Both the position numbers and the translations under genes were made by a program. A stretch of DNA of 64,000 nt, taken from the NCBI RefSeq assembly GCF_009649785.1, contig NZ_WJOK01000010.1:119416-183415 (forward strand). Reading direction: 5' to 3'. A model generated the notes under the pieces. It ran no database searches. It was given only the letters and a program-made list of their open reading frames with translations, and was not told the origin of the DNA. Origin of the DNA: Agrobacterium tumefaciens (lineage in GTDB: Bacteria > Pseudomonadota > Alphaproteobacteria > Rhizobiales > Rhizobiaceae). Of this stretch, positions 19,439-27,848 are shown in pieces (the first letter of the stretch is position 1; the number at the start of each line of letters is the position of its first letter).

Positions 19439-20470
19439 TCACACGATGGCGTCGGCTTCCTCGATAATGACCGATACGGGAAAGTGATCGGAGAAACCAC
19501 CGAGATTGACGTTTTTGACTGCATCGCCTTTCGACAGGCCGAAGCGGATCGGCCCCTCATTCTTGCTGTGGCTGACCATGGCGGCAATGGCTTCAATTTT
19601 CGCGGTTTCCTCGCGCACCGCGAAGCCGCTGCTCCCGGTCAGAAGCGATCTTGAGACGAGGATCTGGTCGAAGATATTGGCGTCGCCGTTGAAATAGAGC
19701 GTGCCATAGATCGTTCTTGCCGTACCGACTGAATCCACTACCTGCTGGCGCAGGTAGTTCCAGGTGAGATTGTAGAACATTGCCGATTGCGAGCTTTCGA
19801 CATCGTCGCGCTCGCGGGTGGAATTGGCGTGATAGCGCAGCGATGCATCGGAAGGGTCGTCGTTGAAATCGCCGAAGGCGACGACGGCGATGTCGTTACC
19901 TTTCTCTTCCCTGATCCGCTGGTGCCAGTAGCCAAGCGTCTCACCGGCGGTCATGCGAAAACCGGCGCTTTCCACCGCGCCGCCGGAGCGCGACGGCCAG
20001 TGATTGGAAAGGGCGATAAGCTGGCGTCCGCCCTTGGTGATGAAGGTGCATTGGGTAATGTCGCGCGTACCGGTGCGGCGCATCACGAAATGGCTGAAAA
20101 TCTCGGTTTCGTTGATCAGTAGCTTCTTGCTGTCATAGATGAAGGCCGTATCGATGCCGCGCTGGTCCTTGCTGGAATCTGCATGCACCACACGGTAGGC
20201 GCGCTCGGGCATGAGGTCGTTCAGATGTTCCGCAAGCGTCTCCAGAACGAAACGGTTCTCGACTTCGCACACGCCGAGCAGATCCGGCCCGGCGCCGCCG
20301 ATCTGTCTTATGATCAAACCGAGTTGCCTGAGCTTGGTCTTGAACAGATCTTCGGTCCAGCCTTTGAGATCGTTCTTCAGCCGCTCGGCAATCCAAGGTT
20401 CGCGCGCTGGATAACCCTCCGGCGCAAACAGGTTTTCGACATTCCAGAACGCCAGGACATATTGGGTCAT
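19439..20470 (-). CDS. Endonuclease/exonuclease/phosphatase family protein
   Basis: A 343-residue Mg2+-dependent phosphohydrolase of the EEP superfamily. It begins VLAFWNVENLFAP, which carries the metal-binding Asn. Further motifs are LGVCEVENR (catalytic Glu), LSNHWPSRSGG, VVAFGDFNDDPSDASLR and the C-terminal GGFSDHFPVSVII (His). No signal peptide is seen, so it is cytoplasmic. The substrate (DNA, lipid or other phosphate ester) cannot be told. A paralogue of similar size lies at 26721. Confidence 0.87.
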   Translation of the reverse strand: MTQYVLAFWNVENLFAPEGYPAREPWIAERLKNDLKGWTEDLFKTKLRQLGLIIRQIGGAGPDLLGVCEVENRFVLETLAEHLNDLMPERAYRVVHADSSKDQRGIDTAFIYDSKKLLINETEIFSHFVMRRTGTRDITQCTFITKGGRQLIALSNHWPSRSGGAVESAGFRMTAGETLGYWHQRIREEKGNDIAVVAFGDFNDDPSDASLRYHANSTRERDDVESSQSAMFYNLTWNYLRQQVVDSVGTARTIYGTLYFNGDANIFDQILVSRSLLTGSSGFAVREETAKIEAIAAMVSHSKNEGPIRFGLSKGDAVKNVNLGGFSDHFPVSVIIEEADAIV

Positions 20471-20579
20471 GATACCTCACACCTCCGGTTGGTTTTACAA
20501 AACCTAGTGGAAGTTTTTGCCACAACAACTTGAAATTGTTATGACGGGTTTAGCACACGACCCAGTCTGCCGTTGGATC

Positions 20580-21032
20580 TTATTTGCCCGGAGGGATGAC
20601 GCCCTTCGTCAGCAGGAAGCAGCCGTAAAAACGGGTCTCGCCTGTTGTGATGACGCAATATGCGTTTTTAGCCTGTTCATAGAAGGCGAAGCGTTCGATA
20701 CCGTACATGGGGGCGGATTTTCCCTCCGCCGCGTCTATTTCCTTCTGCACTTCGACCTGTACGGGTTCCAGCTGGTCCGGCGCGCCCATCACTTCCATGC
20801 GTCCGACCGAAGGCTGCAGCGGCGTGTCGAGTGGCAGCACCGAGAGGATCGCCTGCATGGCGCGGGCGGCGGAAATGTTGTCCATGCGCAGCACCTTGCC
20901 GACCGTTGTCTGGCGAGCCACCGAATCGGAAGGGAAGTTGGTGTCGGAAATCACCAGCGTATCGCCGTGACCCATGGCGCGTAGGGCGTGAAGAACATCG
21001 GCATTCAGCGCCGGGTCGATATTTTTCAGCAT
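20580..21032 (-). CDS. RbsD/FucU family sugar mutarotase
   Basis: A 150-residue protein starting MLKNIDPALNADVLHALRAM. Family motifs are GHGDTLVISDTNFPSDS and the C-terminal TGETRFYGCFLLTKGV. These proteins interconvert sugar anomers (fucose or ribose) for the corresponding transporters and kinases. The ATG at 21032 has GGGAG upstream; the frame continues much farther upstream without support. No sugar-transport genes are adjacent, so the substrate is open; FucU-like is more likely than RbsD. Confidence 0.87.
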   Translation of the reverse strand: MLKNIDPALNADVLHALRAMGHGDTLVISDTNFPSDSVARQTTVGKVLRMDNISAARAMQAILSVLPLDTPLQPSVGRMEVMGAPDQLEPVQVEVQKEIDAAEGKSAPMYGIERFAFYEQAKNAYCVITTGETRFYGCFLLTKGVIPPGK

Positions 21033-21220
21033 GTCGTCAAACTCCCATGATGCTTTCGCCGTGTCGCGGCGCGTGGCCGCAATCCAGCCGGAAAACCTTG
21101 CCGCGTCAATCGCAAACGGAAGATTGTGAAGCTTTGCGCAAGGGTGTATTTGGCTTTGTCCGCCAAAGGCGGGCCCAAATGCGGGTAACGTGCAGGGAGG
21201 CAGAAATAATTCGAAAAACT

Positions 21221-21245
21221 GATAAGTCAGTATTGCTGACGTATC
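21221..21245. promoter_or_regulatory. 25-bp imperfect palindrome upstream of the aminotransferase
   Basis: Arms GATAAGTCAG (21221-21230) and CTGACGTATC (21236-21245) are inverted copies with one mismatch around TATTG. It lies 53 bp before the start of the aminotransferase gene. An operator is likely; the regulator is not known. Confidence 0.55.
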
Positions 21246-21297
21246 GACATTTCTGTAAAGATGCACGCATAAAAACGACACAAGAGGAAACGTACCC

Positions 21298-22542
21298 ATG
21301 CTTGATTGGGAACAAATTTTCGCCACGCGCTCGTCGCGCATGAAAGCGTCTGAAATCCGCGAGCTGCTGAAGCTGCTCGAGCAGCCCGATATCATTTCCT
21401 TTGCCGGCGGTATTCCGGACCCGGCTCTTTTCCCCGCAGAGGAGTTCCAGCAGGCTTATGCGGAAATTTTTTCGGGTTCGCAGGTCAACTCGGCGCTGCA
21501 ATATTCGGTGAGCGAAGGTTACAAGCCGCTGCGCGAATGGCTGGCGGGCGAAATGGCCGAGATCGGCATTGAATGCACTGCCGACAACGTCTTCATCGTT
21601 TCGGGTTCGCAGCAGGGTCTCGACTACCTCGGCAAGCTGTTCCTGTCGCCGAAGGATACCGCGCTGGTAACCTGGCCGACCTATCTCGGCGCACTTTCCG
21701 CCTTCAACGCCTATGAGCCGAATTACGACCAGCTCAATCCCGGCGGCAACCGCACGCCCGAAGCTTACCGCGAAACCGCGGCCAAGCTCGGCGGCGCGGT
21801 GAAGTTCGCTTATCTCTCTGCCGATTTCTCCAATCCGACCGGGGAAACCGTTGATCTTGCCGGCCGCGAAAAGGTTCTGGCGCTGGCTGACGAGCTGGAT
21901 ATCGCCGTCATCGAAGACGCCGCCTATCAGTCGCTGCGTTATGATGGTGAAGCGGTTCCGCCGATCATGGCGCTGGACATTGCCCGCTCGGGCGGCATCG
22001 AGAACACCCGCACCATCTATTGCGGCAGCTTTTCCAAGACGCTCGCACCCGGCCTTCGCGTCGGTTACATCGTCGCGTCTGCGCCAGTTATCCGCAAGCT
22101 GGTGCTGATGAAGCAGGCCGCAGACCTGCATTCCTCGACGATCAACCAGATCGCCATCGAACGTGTCGCTTCGCGCGGCTTCGACAAGCAGGTCGCCAAG
22201 ATCAAGGCTGCCTACAGCGCCCGCCGCGATGCGATGCTGGCTGCGCTCGACAGATACATGCCGAAGGGCACGCGCTGGACCAAGCCGGAAGGCGGCATGT
22301 TCATCTGGGTCACCCTGCCGGAAGGCATGGATGGCGCCGCATTGCTGGCAAAATCCATCGCAACGGAAAAGGTCGCCTTCGTTCCGGGTCGCGCCTTCTT
22401 TGCGGATGGCTCGGGTACGAACACGCTGCGCATCAGCTTCTCCTGCGCCAATGAGGCGATGATCGAGGAAGGCATGAAGCGGCTTGGCCGGTTGATCGCG
22501 ACGGCGCAGGCGGAGACGACCGAAGTGGTTCCGGCGATTTGA
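21298..22542 (+). CDS. PLP-dependent aminotransferase (2-aminoadipate/MocR type)
   Basis: A 414-residue fold-type I aminotransferase. Near the N-terminus are IISFAGGIPDPALFP and LQYSVSEGYKPLREWLA. The substrate-binding Asn is in SADFSNPTGE, and the PLP lysine is in IYCGSFSKTLAPGLRVGY (about residue 245). It lacks the GntR domain of true MocR regulators, so it is a stand-alone enzyme resembling 2-aminoadipate or aromatic/branched-chain aminotransferases. It starts at 21298 after AGAGG. The substrate is uncertain. Confidence 0.9.
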   Translation: MLDWEQIFATRSSRMKASEIRELLKLLEQPDIISFAGGIPDPALFPAEEFQQAYAEIFSGSQVNSALQYSVSEGYKPLREWLAGEMAEIGIECTADNVFIVSGSQQGLDYLGKLFLSPKDTALVTWPTYLGALSAFNAYEPNYDQLNPGGNRTPEAYRETAAKLGGAVKFAYLSADFSNPTGETVDLAGREKVLALADELDIAVIEDAAYQSLRYDGEAVPPIMALDIARSGGIENTRTIYCGSFSKTLAPGLRVGYIVASAPVIRKLVLMKQAADLHSSTINQIAIERVASRGFDKQVAKIKAAYSARRDAMLAALDRYMPKGTRWTKPEGGMFIWVTLPEGMDGAALLAKSIATEKVAFVPGRAFFADGSGTNTLRISFSCANEAMIEEGMKRLGRLIATAQAETTEVVPAI

Positions 22543-22582
22543 GGGTTGCCAGGTTTTCGGCAGCGACGGGGAGGCGGCTTAC

Positions 22583-22736
22583 CCCCCCTCTGTCCTGCCG
22601 GACATCTCCCCCACAGGTGGGGAGATCGACCCGTGGTGAGGTTTCGCCCATCTCAACGTTCGAAAATTAAGTGACGAAAGAGCGTCTTGCCGATCTCCCT
22701 CCTTGTGGGGGAGATGCCCGGCAGGGCAGAGGGGGG
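22583..22736. repeat. Large imperfect inverted repeat (rhizobial intergenic element)
   Basis: Two arms of about 48 bp (22583-22630 and 22692-22736) are imperfect inverted copies. The left carries CCTCTGTCCTGCCGGACAT and the right carries ATGCCCGGCAGGGCAGAGG. Each arm also holds its own hairpin (ATCTCCCCCAC with GTGGGGAGAT on the left). It lies between convergence-free genes, upstream of the ABC transporter. A related sequence is inside uvrB at 50712-50766. Confidence 0.8.
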
Positions 22737-22850
22737 TAGGCCCCGGTCTCCACCTTGGCTACCGAGATCACACCCCTAAAATCCTGCCTGTCACATACAT
22801 GTTATGCAATCATGTTTTAGCGGTCCCACGAAACAACAGGGACTGGACCT

Positions 22851-23834
22851 ATGAAAACGCTGCTTTCCGCTTTTACCGCCATCGTATCGCTCGGCTTCAT
22901 CGCCACCGCTGCCAATGCTGCCGATCTGGTGCTTTATACCAGCCAGCCGAACGAGGACGCGCAGGCGACCGTTGATGGTTTCAAGGCCGCCAATCCCGGT
23001 ATCGAAGTCGAATGGGTGCGTGACGGAACGCCGAAGATCATGGCCAAGCTGATGGCTGAGATCAGCGCCGGCAATCCGGTTGCCGATGTGCTCTTGATCG
23101 CCGACACCGTCACACTCGAACGCATGAAGCAGGCTGGCCAGCTTATGGCCCACAAGTCGCCGGAAGCGAAGAACATCGACGCCTCGCTCTACGATGCGGA
23201 CGGCTATTATTATTCCACCAAGCTCATCACCACCGGCATCATGTATAACACTGCCGCTGCGATGAAGCCGACGAGCTGGAAGGATCTTGCCAAGGCGGAA
23301 GCCAAGGGTCTGGTGACCATGCCGAGCCCGCTGACCTCTGGTGCAGCGTTGATCCACGCGCAGACGCTGGCCGCTGCCAACGGCCTCGGCTGGGACTATT
23401 ACAAGCAGCTGAAGGCCAATGAAGCCATTTCCGGCGGCGGTAACGGCGCGGTGCTGAAGTCGGTTGCATCAGGTGAGAAGGCTTACGGCGTTGTCGTCGA
23501 CTACATGCCGATCCGCGAAAAGGCCAAGGGCGCACCGGTGGAGTTCGTCTTCCCGGAAGAGGGCGTTTCGGCCGTGACCGAACCGGTCGCGATCCTCAAG
23601 GGTACCAAGCATGAGGAAGCCGCTAAGAAGTTCGTCGACTACGTGCTTTCGGAAAAGGGACAGCAGGGCTTCGTCACGCTCGGCTACATCCCCGCGCGCG
23701 CTGACGCTGGCATGCCGGAAGGTTTCCCCGCCCGCGACAAGCTCAAGGTCCTGCCGCTCAACGCCGCGGACGCGCTGAAGAATTCCGAGCAGGATCTGAA
23801 GATCTTCTCCGATATTTTCGGCTCCAAGGGCTGA
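22851..23834 (+). CDS. ABC transporter substrate-binding protein, iron(III) type
   Basis: A 327-residue periplasmic binding protein with a signal peptide at residues 1 to about 23 (MKTLLSAFTAIVSLGFIATA, cleaved after ANA). The mature chain starts ADLVLYTSQPNEDAQATVDGF, typical of the FbpA/FutA and 2-aminoethylphosphonate-binding group (SBP_bac_13-like). It is the first gene of a three-gene operon with a permease and an ATPase. Iron(III) is the commonest substrate of this layout, but phosphonate or other ligands cannot be excluded. Confidence 0.88.
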   Translation: MKTLLSAFTAIVSLGFIATAANAADLVLYTSQPNEDAQATVDGFKAANPGIEVEWVRDGTPKIMAKLMAEISAGNPVADVLLIADTVTLERMKQAGQLMAHKSPEAKNIDASLYDADGYYYSTKLITTGIMYNTAAAMKPTSWKDLAKAEAKGLVTMPSPLTSGAALIHAQTLAAANGLGWDYYKQLKANEAISGGGNGAVLKSVASGEKAYGVVVDYMPIREKAKGAPVEFVFPEEGVSAVTEPVAILKGTKHEEAAKKFVDYVLSEKGQQGFVTLGYIPARADAGMPEGFPARDKLKVLPLNAADALKNSEQDLKIFSDIFGSKG

Positions 23835-23843
23835 TATAGCGGC

Positions 23844-25538
23844 ATGTCCCGATCAAGTGCCTATGGAAACAGCCAGCCGCGCTGGCTGTTTCCTTTTGTG
23901 GTGAGCGTCGTTTTTGCGCTCAGCGCCCTACCGCTCGGGCGGCTCGCCTATACCGGCATTGTTTCGTCACTCAACGGTGACATATGGCGATTGCTGGCTG
24001 ATCCCGCCCTTTGGGATGCGGCGCTGAACACGCTCTCGACCTCGTTTTTCGGCATGCTGATTTCACTCATGATCGGCGGGGGCTTCGCGCTAGCGCTGAC
24101 GCTCTGCGACATACGCGGCAAGTCGATCTTAAGCTTCCTCTTCATGCTGCCTATGATGATCCCGCCGCAGGTGACGGCGCTGTCGTGGATCGGCATGACC
24201 GGCCCGTCGAGCACGCTTTTAAAGGCCATCGGCCTTGCGCCGCCCATGGGGTCGCCACAGCCGCTCTATTCCATTGCCGGTATCGCGCTTTTGCTCGGCG
24301 TGCAGCATGCGCCGCTCGTCTATCTGTCGCTGCGCGCTGGTTTGCTGGCCTTGCCGCAAGATGGCATCGAGGCGGCCAAGCTTTCCGGTGCTTCGCCTCG
24401 CCGCGTGCTGTTCGATATCATCCTGCCGCTTTCGACGCCGGGATTGATCGCCGGGGCGGCGATCTCGTTTGTGTCCAATGTCGGCAATTTCGGTATTCCG
24501 GCGATCCTCGGTATTCCGGCCTCGATCTTCACCCTGCCGACGCTGATCTACAGCCGCTTCGCCAGTTTTGGCGCGAGCACCTTCGGCGATATCGCCATTC
24601 TCTCGACCATGATCGCCATCATCTCCGTGGCCGGTCTTGCGCTGCAAGAGCGGGCAATGAAGGGCAGGGACTATCGCATCATCGGTCTTTCCGGCAAGGC
24701 CGCGACTTTCAAGCTGTCGCGCTGGCGTGTAGTTGCTGAGCTTGTCTTTTGGCTCCTGCTGTTCTTCATGCTGGTTGCACCACTTGCTGCGCTGGTGGCA
24801 AGCTCGCTTGCCCCCGCCTATGGCGTGCCGCTCAGTCTCAAGACCGTGACGATGCACGCCTATGAGGAGCTGCTCTACCGGCAGAGCGTGACCCGCACAG
24901 CCTTCCGCAACTCGCTGTTTCTGGCGACGGTCACATCCCTTTGCCTGCTTGCGGTGACGGTGTTGACCGCCTATTTCCTGGTGCGCGGCAAAAGCCGCTT
25001 CATGTTCCTGCTGTCGGCGCTGGTGGATATTCCCTATGCGCTGCCGGGTGTGGTGATTTCCGTATCCTTCGTCCTGTTGTTCGCGGCCCCCATTCCGCTG
25101 CTCGGTATCACGCTTTACGGCACGATCTGGATCATTCTGCTCGCCTATTTTTCCTCCTTTTTCGCCGTCAGCCTCAAACCGATGGTCAGCGCCTTCCTGC
25201 AATTCGATCCGTCGCTGGAAGAGGCGGCAAGGCTTTCGGGCGCCGGTTTCTGGCGGCGATTGAAGGACATCATCCTGCCGCTGGTCGGGCCTGCGGCTGG
25301 CGCTTCCGTCATCCTCGTTTTCCTGATCGCCTGCAATGAACTGACGGTTTCGGCGCTCCTTTGGTCCGCCGGCACGCAGACGCTCGGTGTGCTCATCTAT
25401 AACCTCGATGACAGCGGCAGCTTCGATCTTGCCTCCGCACTTTCGGTGCTTGTCGTCATCATGGTGATTTTCCTCATGCTGCTGCTCGAAATTCTGGGGC
25501 GCTATCTGCCGAAAGGAGTCGTCCCTTGGCGAAACTGA
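23844..25538 (+). CDS. ABC transporter permease, two-domain (FbpB-like)
   Basis: A 564-residue inner-membrane protein with about 12 hydrophobic segments. It holds two copies of the BPD_transp_1 domain, each with its EAA loop: DGIEAAKLSGASPRRVLFDIILP in the first half and PSLEEAARLSGAGFWRRLKDIILP in the second. This duplicated form is typical of iron(III) and phosphonate transporters. It starts 9 bp after the binding-protein stop and overlaps the ATPase gene by 13 bp. Confidence 0.92.
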   Translation: MSRSSAYGNSQPRWLFPFVVSVVFALSALPLGRLAYTGIVSSLNGDIWRLLADPALWDAALNTLSTSFFGMLISLMIGGGFALALTLCDIRGKSILSFLFMLPMMIPPQVTALSWIGMTGPSSTLLKAIGLAPPMGSPQPLYSIAGIALLLGVQHAPLVYLSLRAGLLALPQDGIEAAKLSGASPRRVLFDIILPLSTPGLIAGAAISFVSNVGNFGIPAILGIPASIFTLPTLIYSRFASFGASTFGDIAILSTMIAIISVAGLALQERAMKGRDYRIIGLSGKAATFKLSRWRVVAELVFWLLLFFMLVAPLAALVASSLAPAYGVPLSLKTVTMHAYEELLYRQSVTRTAFRNSLFLATVTSLCLLAVTVLTAYFLVRGKSRFMFLLSALVDIPYALPGVVISVSFVLLFAAPIPLLGITLYGTIWIILLAYFSSFFAVSLKPMVSAFLQFDPSLEEAARLSGAGFWRRLKDIILPLVGPAAGASVILVFLIACNELTVSALLWSAGTQTLGVLIYNLDDSGSFDLASALSVLVVIMVIFLMLLLEILGRYLPKGVVPWRN

Positions 25539-26554
25539 TCCTCAATCGTCTGACGAAAAGCTTTGGAGCCGGGTCGAAACCCGCCGTTGACGACGTCTCG
25601 CTCACGGTGCGTGAGGGAGGTTTCCTCGCGTTGCTCGGGCCGTCCGGCTGCGGCAAGACGACGGTGCTGCGCATGATCGCCGGTTTCGAGCAACCGACTG
25701 ATGGCTCCATCCTGCTCGGCGAGCGGGTGCTGGCCGATGCAGGCAGCATGGTGCCGCCGGAACGGCGCAACATGGCGATGGTGTTCCAGTCCTATGCGCT
25801 CTGGCCGCACATGTCGGTTGCCGACAATGCCGGCTATCCCCTGAAAGTTCGCGGCATTTCCGGAGAGAAATATCGCGAGAAGGTGGCCCAAGCGCTGGCA
25901 GCCGTACGCCTTGAAGGCTTTGCGGACCGCCGTCCCGCCGAGCTTTCCGGTGGCCAGCGGCAGCGCGTGGCGCTGGCTCGCTGCCTCGTCACCGAACCTG
26001 ATGTGGTGCTGCTCGACGAGCCGCTCGCCAATCTCGACCGGCATTTGCGGCAGGAGATGGAGGAGACCTTTCGCGAGTTCCACATCCGCTCCGGCGCGAC
26101 GATGATCTATGTTACCCACGATCAGGCGGAAGCCATGGCGCTGGCAACCGATGTCGCCGTGATGTCTCAGGGCAAGCTGCTTCAGGTCGCGCCGCCCGCC
26201 GAGCTTTATGCACGACCCGAGGGGCGTCTTGTCGGCTCGCTGGTGGGGCAGGGCGCCATTCTCTCCGTGCCGGTGCCGGAAGGTTCTTCGCGGGATATTG
26301 ACTGGGACGCGCTCCGCACAGCGATGGATAACGGTGGGCAATTACCACGGGCGGATATTCTCGTGCGGCCGCAGGACGTGGTGCGGGATGCGGATGGAAT
26401 CACCTGCACCGTGACCTCGGTTCTCTACGAGGGCGAGCGTTATGCCTTGCGTCTCGACCTGCCGGACGGGCAGGCGCTTCGGGCTTATTCTCGAGAATCG
26501 GTTGCGGTCGGTGACCGGTTGCCGGTTGCGATTCGTGCGGCGTGGCGTCTTTAG
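25526..26554 (+). CDS. ABC transporter ATP-binding protein (FbpC-like)
   Basis: A 342-residue nucleotide-binding subunit. Walker A is GPSGCGKTT (about residues 36-44), the signature is LSGGQRQRVALARC, Walker B is VVLLDEPLANLD, the H-loop is YVTHDQAEAMALA, and a C-terminal TOBE domain follows. It starts with TTG at 25526 behind a strong AAAGGAG, inside the end of the permease gene, so the three genes form one operon. Confidence 0.93.
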   Translation: MAKLILNRLTKSFGAGSKPAVDDVSLTVREGGFLALLGPSGCGKTTVLRMIAGFEQPTDGSILLGERVLADAGSMVPPERRNMAMVFQSYALWPHMSVADNAGYPLKVRGISGEKYREKVAQALAAVRLEGFADRRPAELSGGQRQRVALARCLVTEPDVVLLDEPLANLDRHLRQEMEETFREFHIRSGATMIYVTHDQAEAMALATDVAVMSQGKLLQVAPPAELYARPEGRLVGSLVGQGAILSVPVPEGSSRDIDWDALRTAMDNGGQLPRADILVRPQDVVRDADGITCTVTSVLYEGERYALRLDLPDGQALRAYSRESVAVGDRLPVAIRAAWRL

Positions 26555-26720
26555 CATTTGCTTGCTCCCTCATCCCTGGGCTCGTCACAGGAATGAGGGT
26601 GGGGAATATCCCGGCACATAAAATCCGACATCGTGAATAGGGAATCTGATCGACGCGACTGGCCACTGGCGAGACCGAACGGGAGCGGCTAAGCTTCCAT
26701 TCCAGCAACAGGAATGAAAC

Positions 26721-27830
26721 ATGTCGCTTCGGCTCGCCACCTTCAATATCGAAAATCTTCTCACTCGTTTCGACTTTACCGGTTTTCGCAACCAGACGCG
26801 GCGCGACAGGGCGATCCAGCTTTTCGATATCAGGGACGAGGCGACCTATCAGGCGCTGGAAAGTGCGCGGGCAGTCTCTTCCACAGACGATACGCGGCAA
26901 CTTTCAGCGCTGGCCATTGCGGATGCGGATGCCGATATTCTCTGCCTGCAGGAAGTCGACAACATGGCGGCCCTGCAGGCTTTCGAATATGGCTATCTCT
27001 ACCGCATGGTCGGCAACGGCTATCTGCAGAAATATCTGGTCGAGGGCAATGACAGCCGCGGCATCGATGTCGCGGTCGTCATGCGCGAGCAGACCCGAGA
27101 CGGCGACAAGATCGAGGTCATCGACATCAAGAGCCACGCTGCGCTAACCTACCGCAATCTCGATCTCTTCAATCCCGCACTTGCCGCGACCAACCAGATA
27201 GACGACAAGATTTTCAAACGCGATTGTCTGGAAATCGATCTGAGGATCGGCGGCAAACCGCTGACGCTTTACGTCACGCATTTCAAATCCATGACCAATG
27301 CCCGTGACGCCATAGATGCCCGGCTCGCCACCATGCCGATTCGCGAGGCGGAAGCCATGGCCGTTCGCCGCATCATCGAAAACCGCTGGGGCGCAAACAA
27401 TACCCGCAACAAGAATTTTGCCATCTGCGGCGACATGAATGATTATCAGGAACGCATTTCGATTTCCGGCGACCGGCGCAGCGGCTACAGCTTTACGCCG
27501 GTGGAAGAGGAGCGGAGCGCGCTCGATATCTTCACGGCGGATGATTTTGTGACCAATCCGATGTCGCGCCGTGACGTCATGGATCGCTGGACGCTCTATC
27601 ATTCGCGCGGGCCACAGGAACAGCATCTCTGCCAGCTCGATTATATCTGGCTTTCCCCACATCTTGCGCAGATCAATGCGACAAGGGTTCCCGAAATCAT
27701 CCGCGCTGGCCAGCCTTACAGGACGGTCTTTCCGCCGGGGCAGGAGGTGGATCGTTATCCGCGCACCGGCTGGGACCGCCCCAAGGCTTCCGACCATTGC
27801 CCTGTCGTTATGACGCTCGATCTGATCTGA
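26721..27830 (+). CDS. Endonuclease/exonuclease/phosphatase family protein
   Basis: A 369-residue EEP-superfamily phosphohydrolase. Metal and catalytic motifs are RLATFNIENLL, ILCLQEVDN, YVTHFKSMTNAR, FAICGDMNDY and the C-terminal KASDHCPVVMTL. It has no signal peptide. It is related to the gene at 19439 but is more like the extracellular-nuclease/sphingomyelinase-type branch. It appears to be transcribed alone; the substrate is unknown. Confidence 0.87.
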   Translation: MSLRLATFNIENLLTRFDFTGFRNQTRRDRAIQLFDIRDEATYQALESARAVSSTDDTRQLSALAIADADADILCLQEVDNMAALQAFEYGYLYRMVGNGYLQKYLVEGNDSRGIDVAVVMREQTRDGDKIEVIDIKSHAALTYRNLDLFNPALAATNQIDDKIFKRDCLEIDLRIGGKPLTLYVTHFKSMTNARDAIDARLATMPIREAEAMAVRRIIENRWGANNTRNKNFAICGDMNDYQERISISGDRRSGYSFTPVEEERSALDIFTADDFVTNPMSRRDVMDRWTLYHSRGPQEQHLCQLDYIWLSPHLAQINATRVPEIIRAGQPYRTVFPPGQEVDRYPRTGWDRPKASDHCPVVMTLDLI

Positions 27831-27848
27831 CCTGCCGCTCCGGGCCGC

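Noticed and set aside
26567..26591. Hairpin after the iron-type ABC operon (CCCTCATCCCTG...CAGGAATGAGGG)
   Set aside because: The stem is clear but has mismatches and no T-run; it may be another small intergenic repeat, and the evidence is too thin to annotate.
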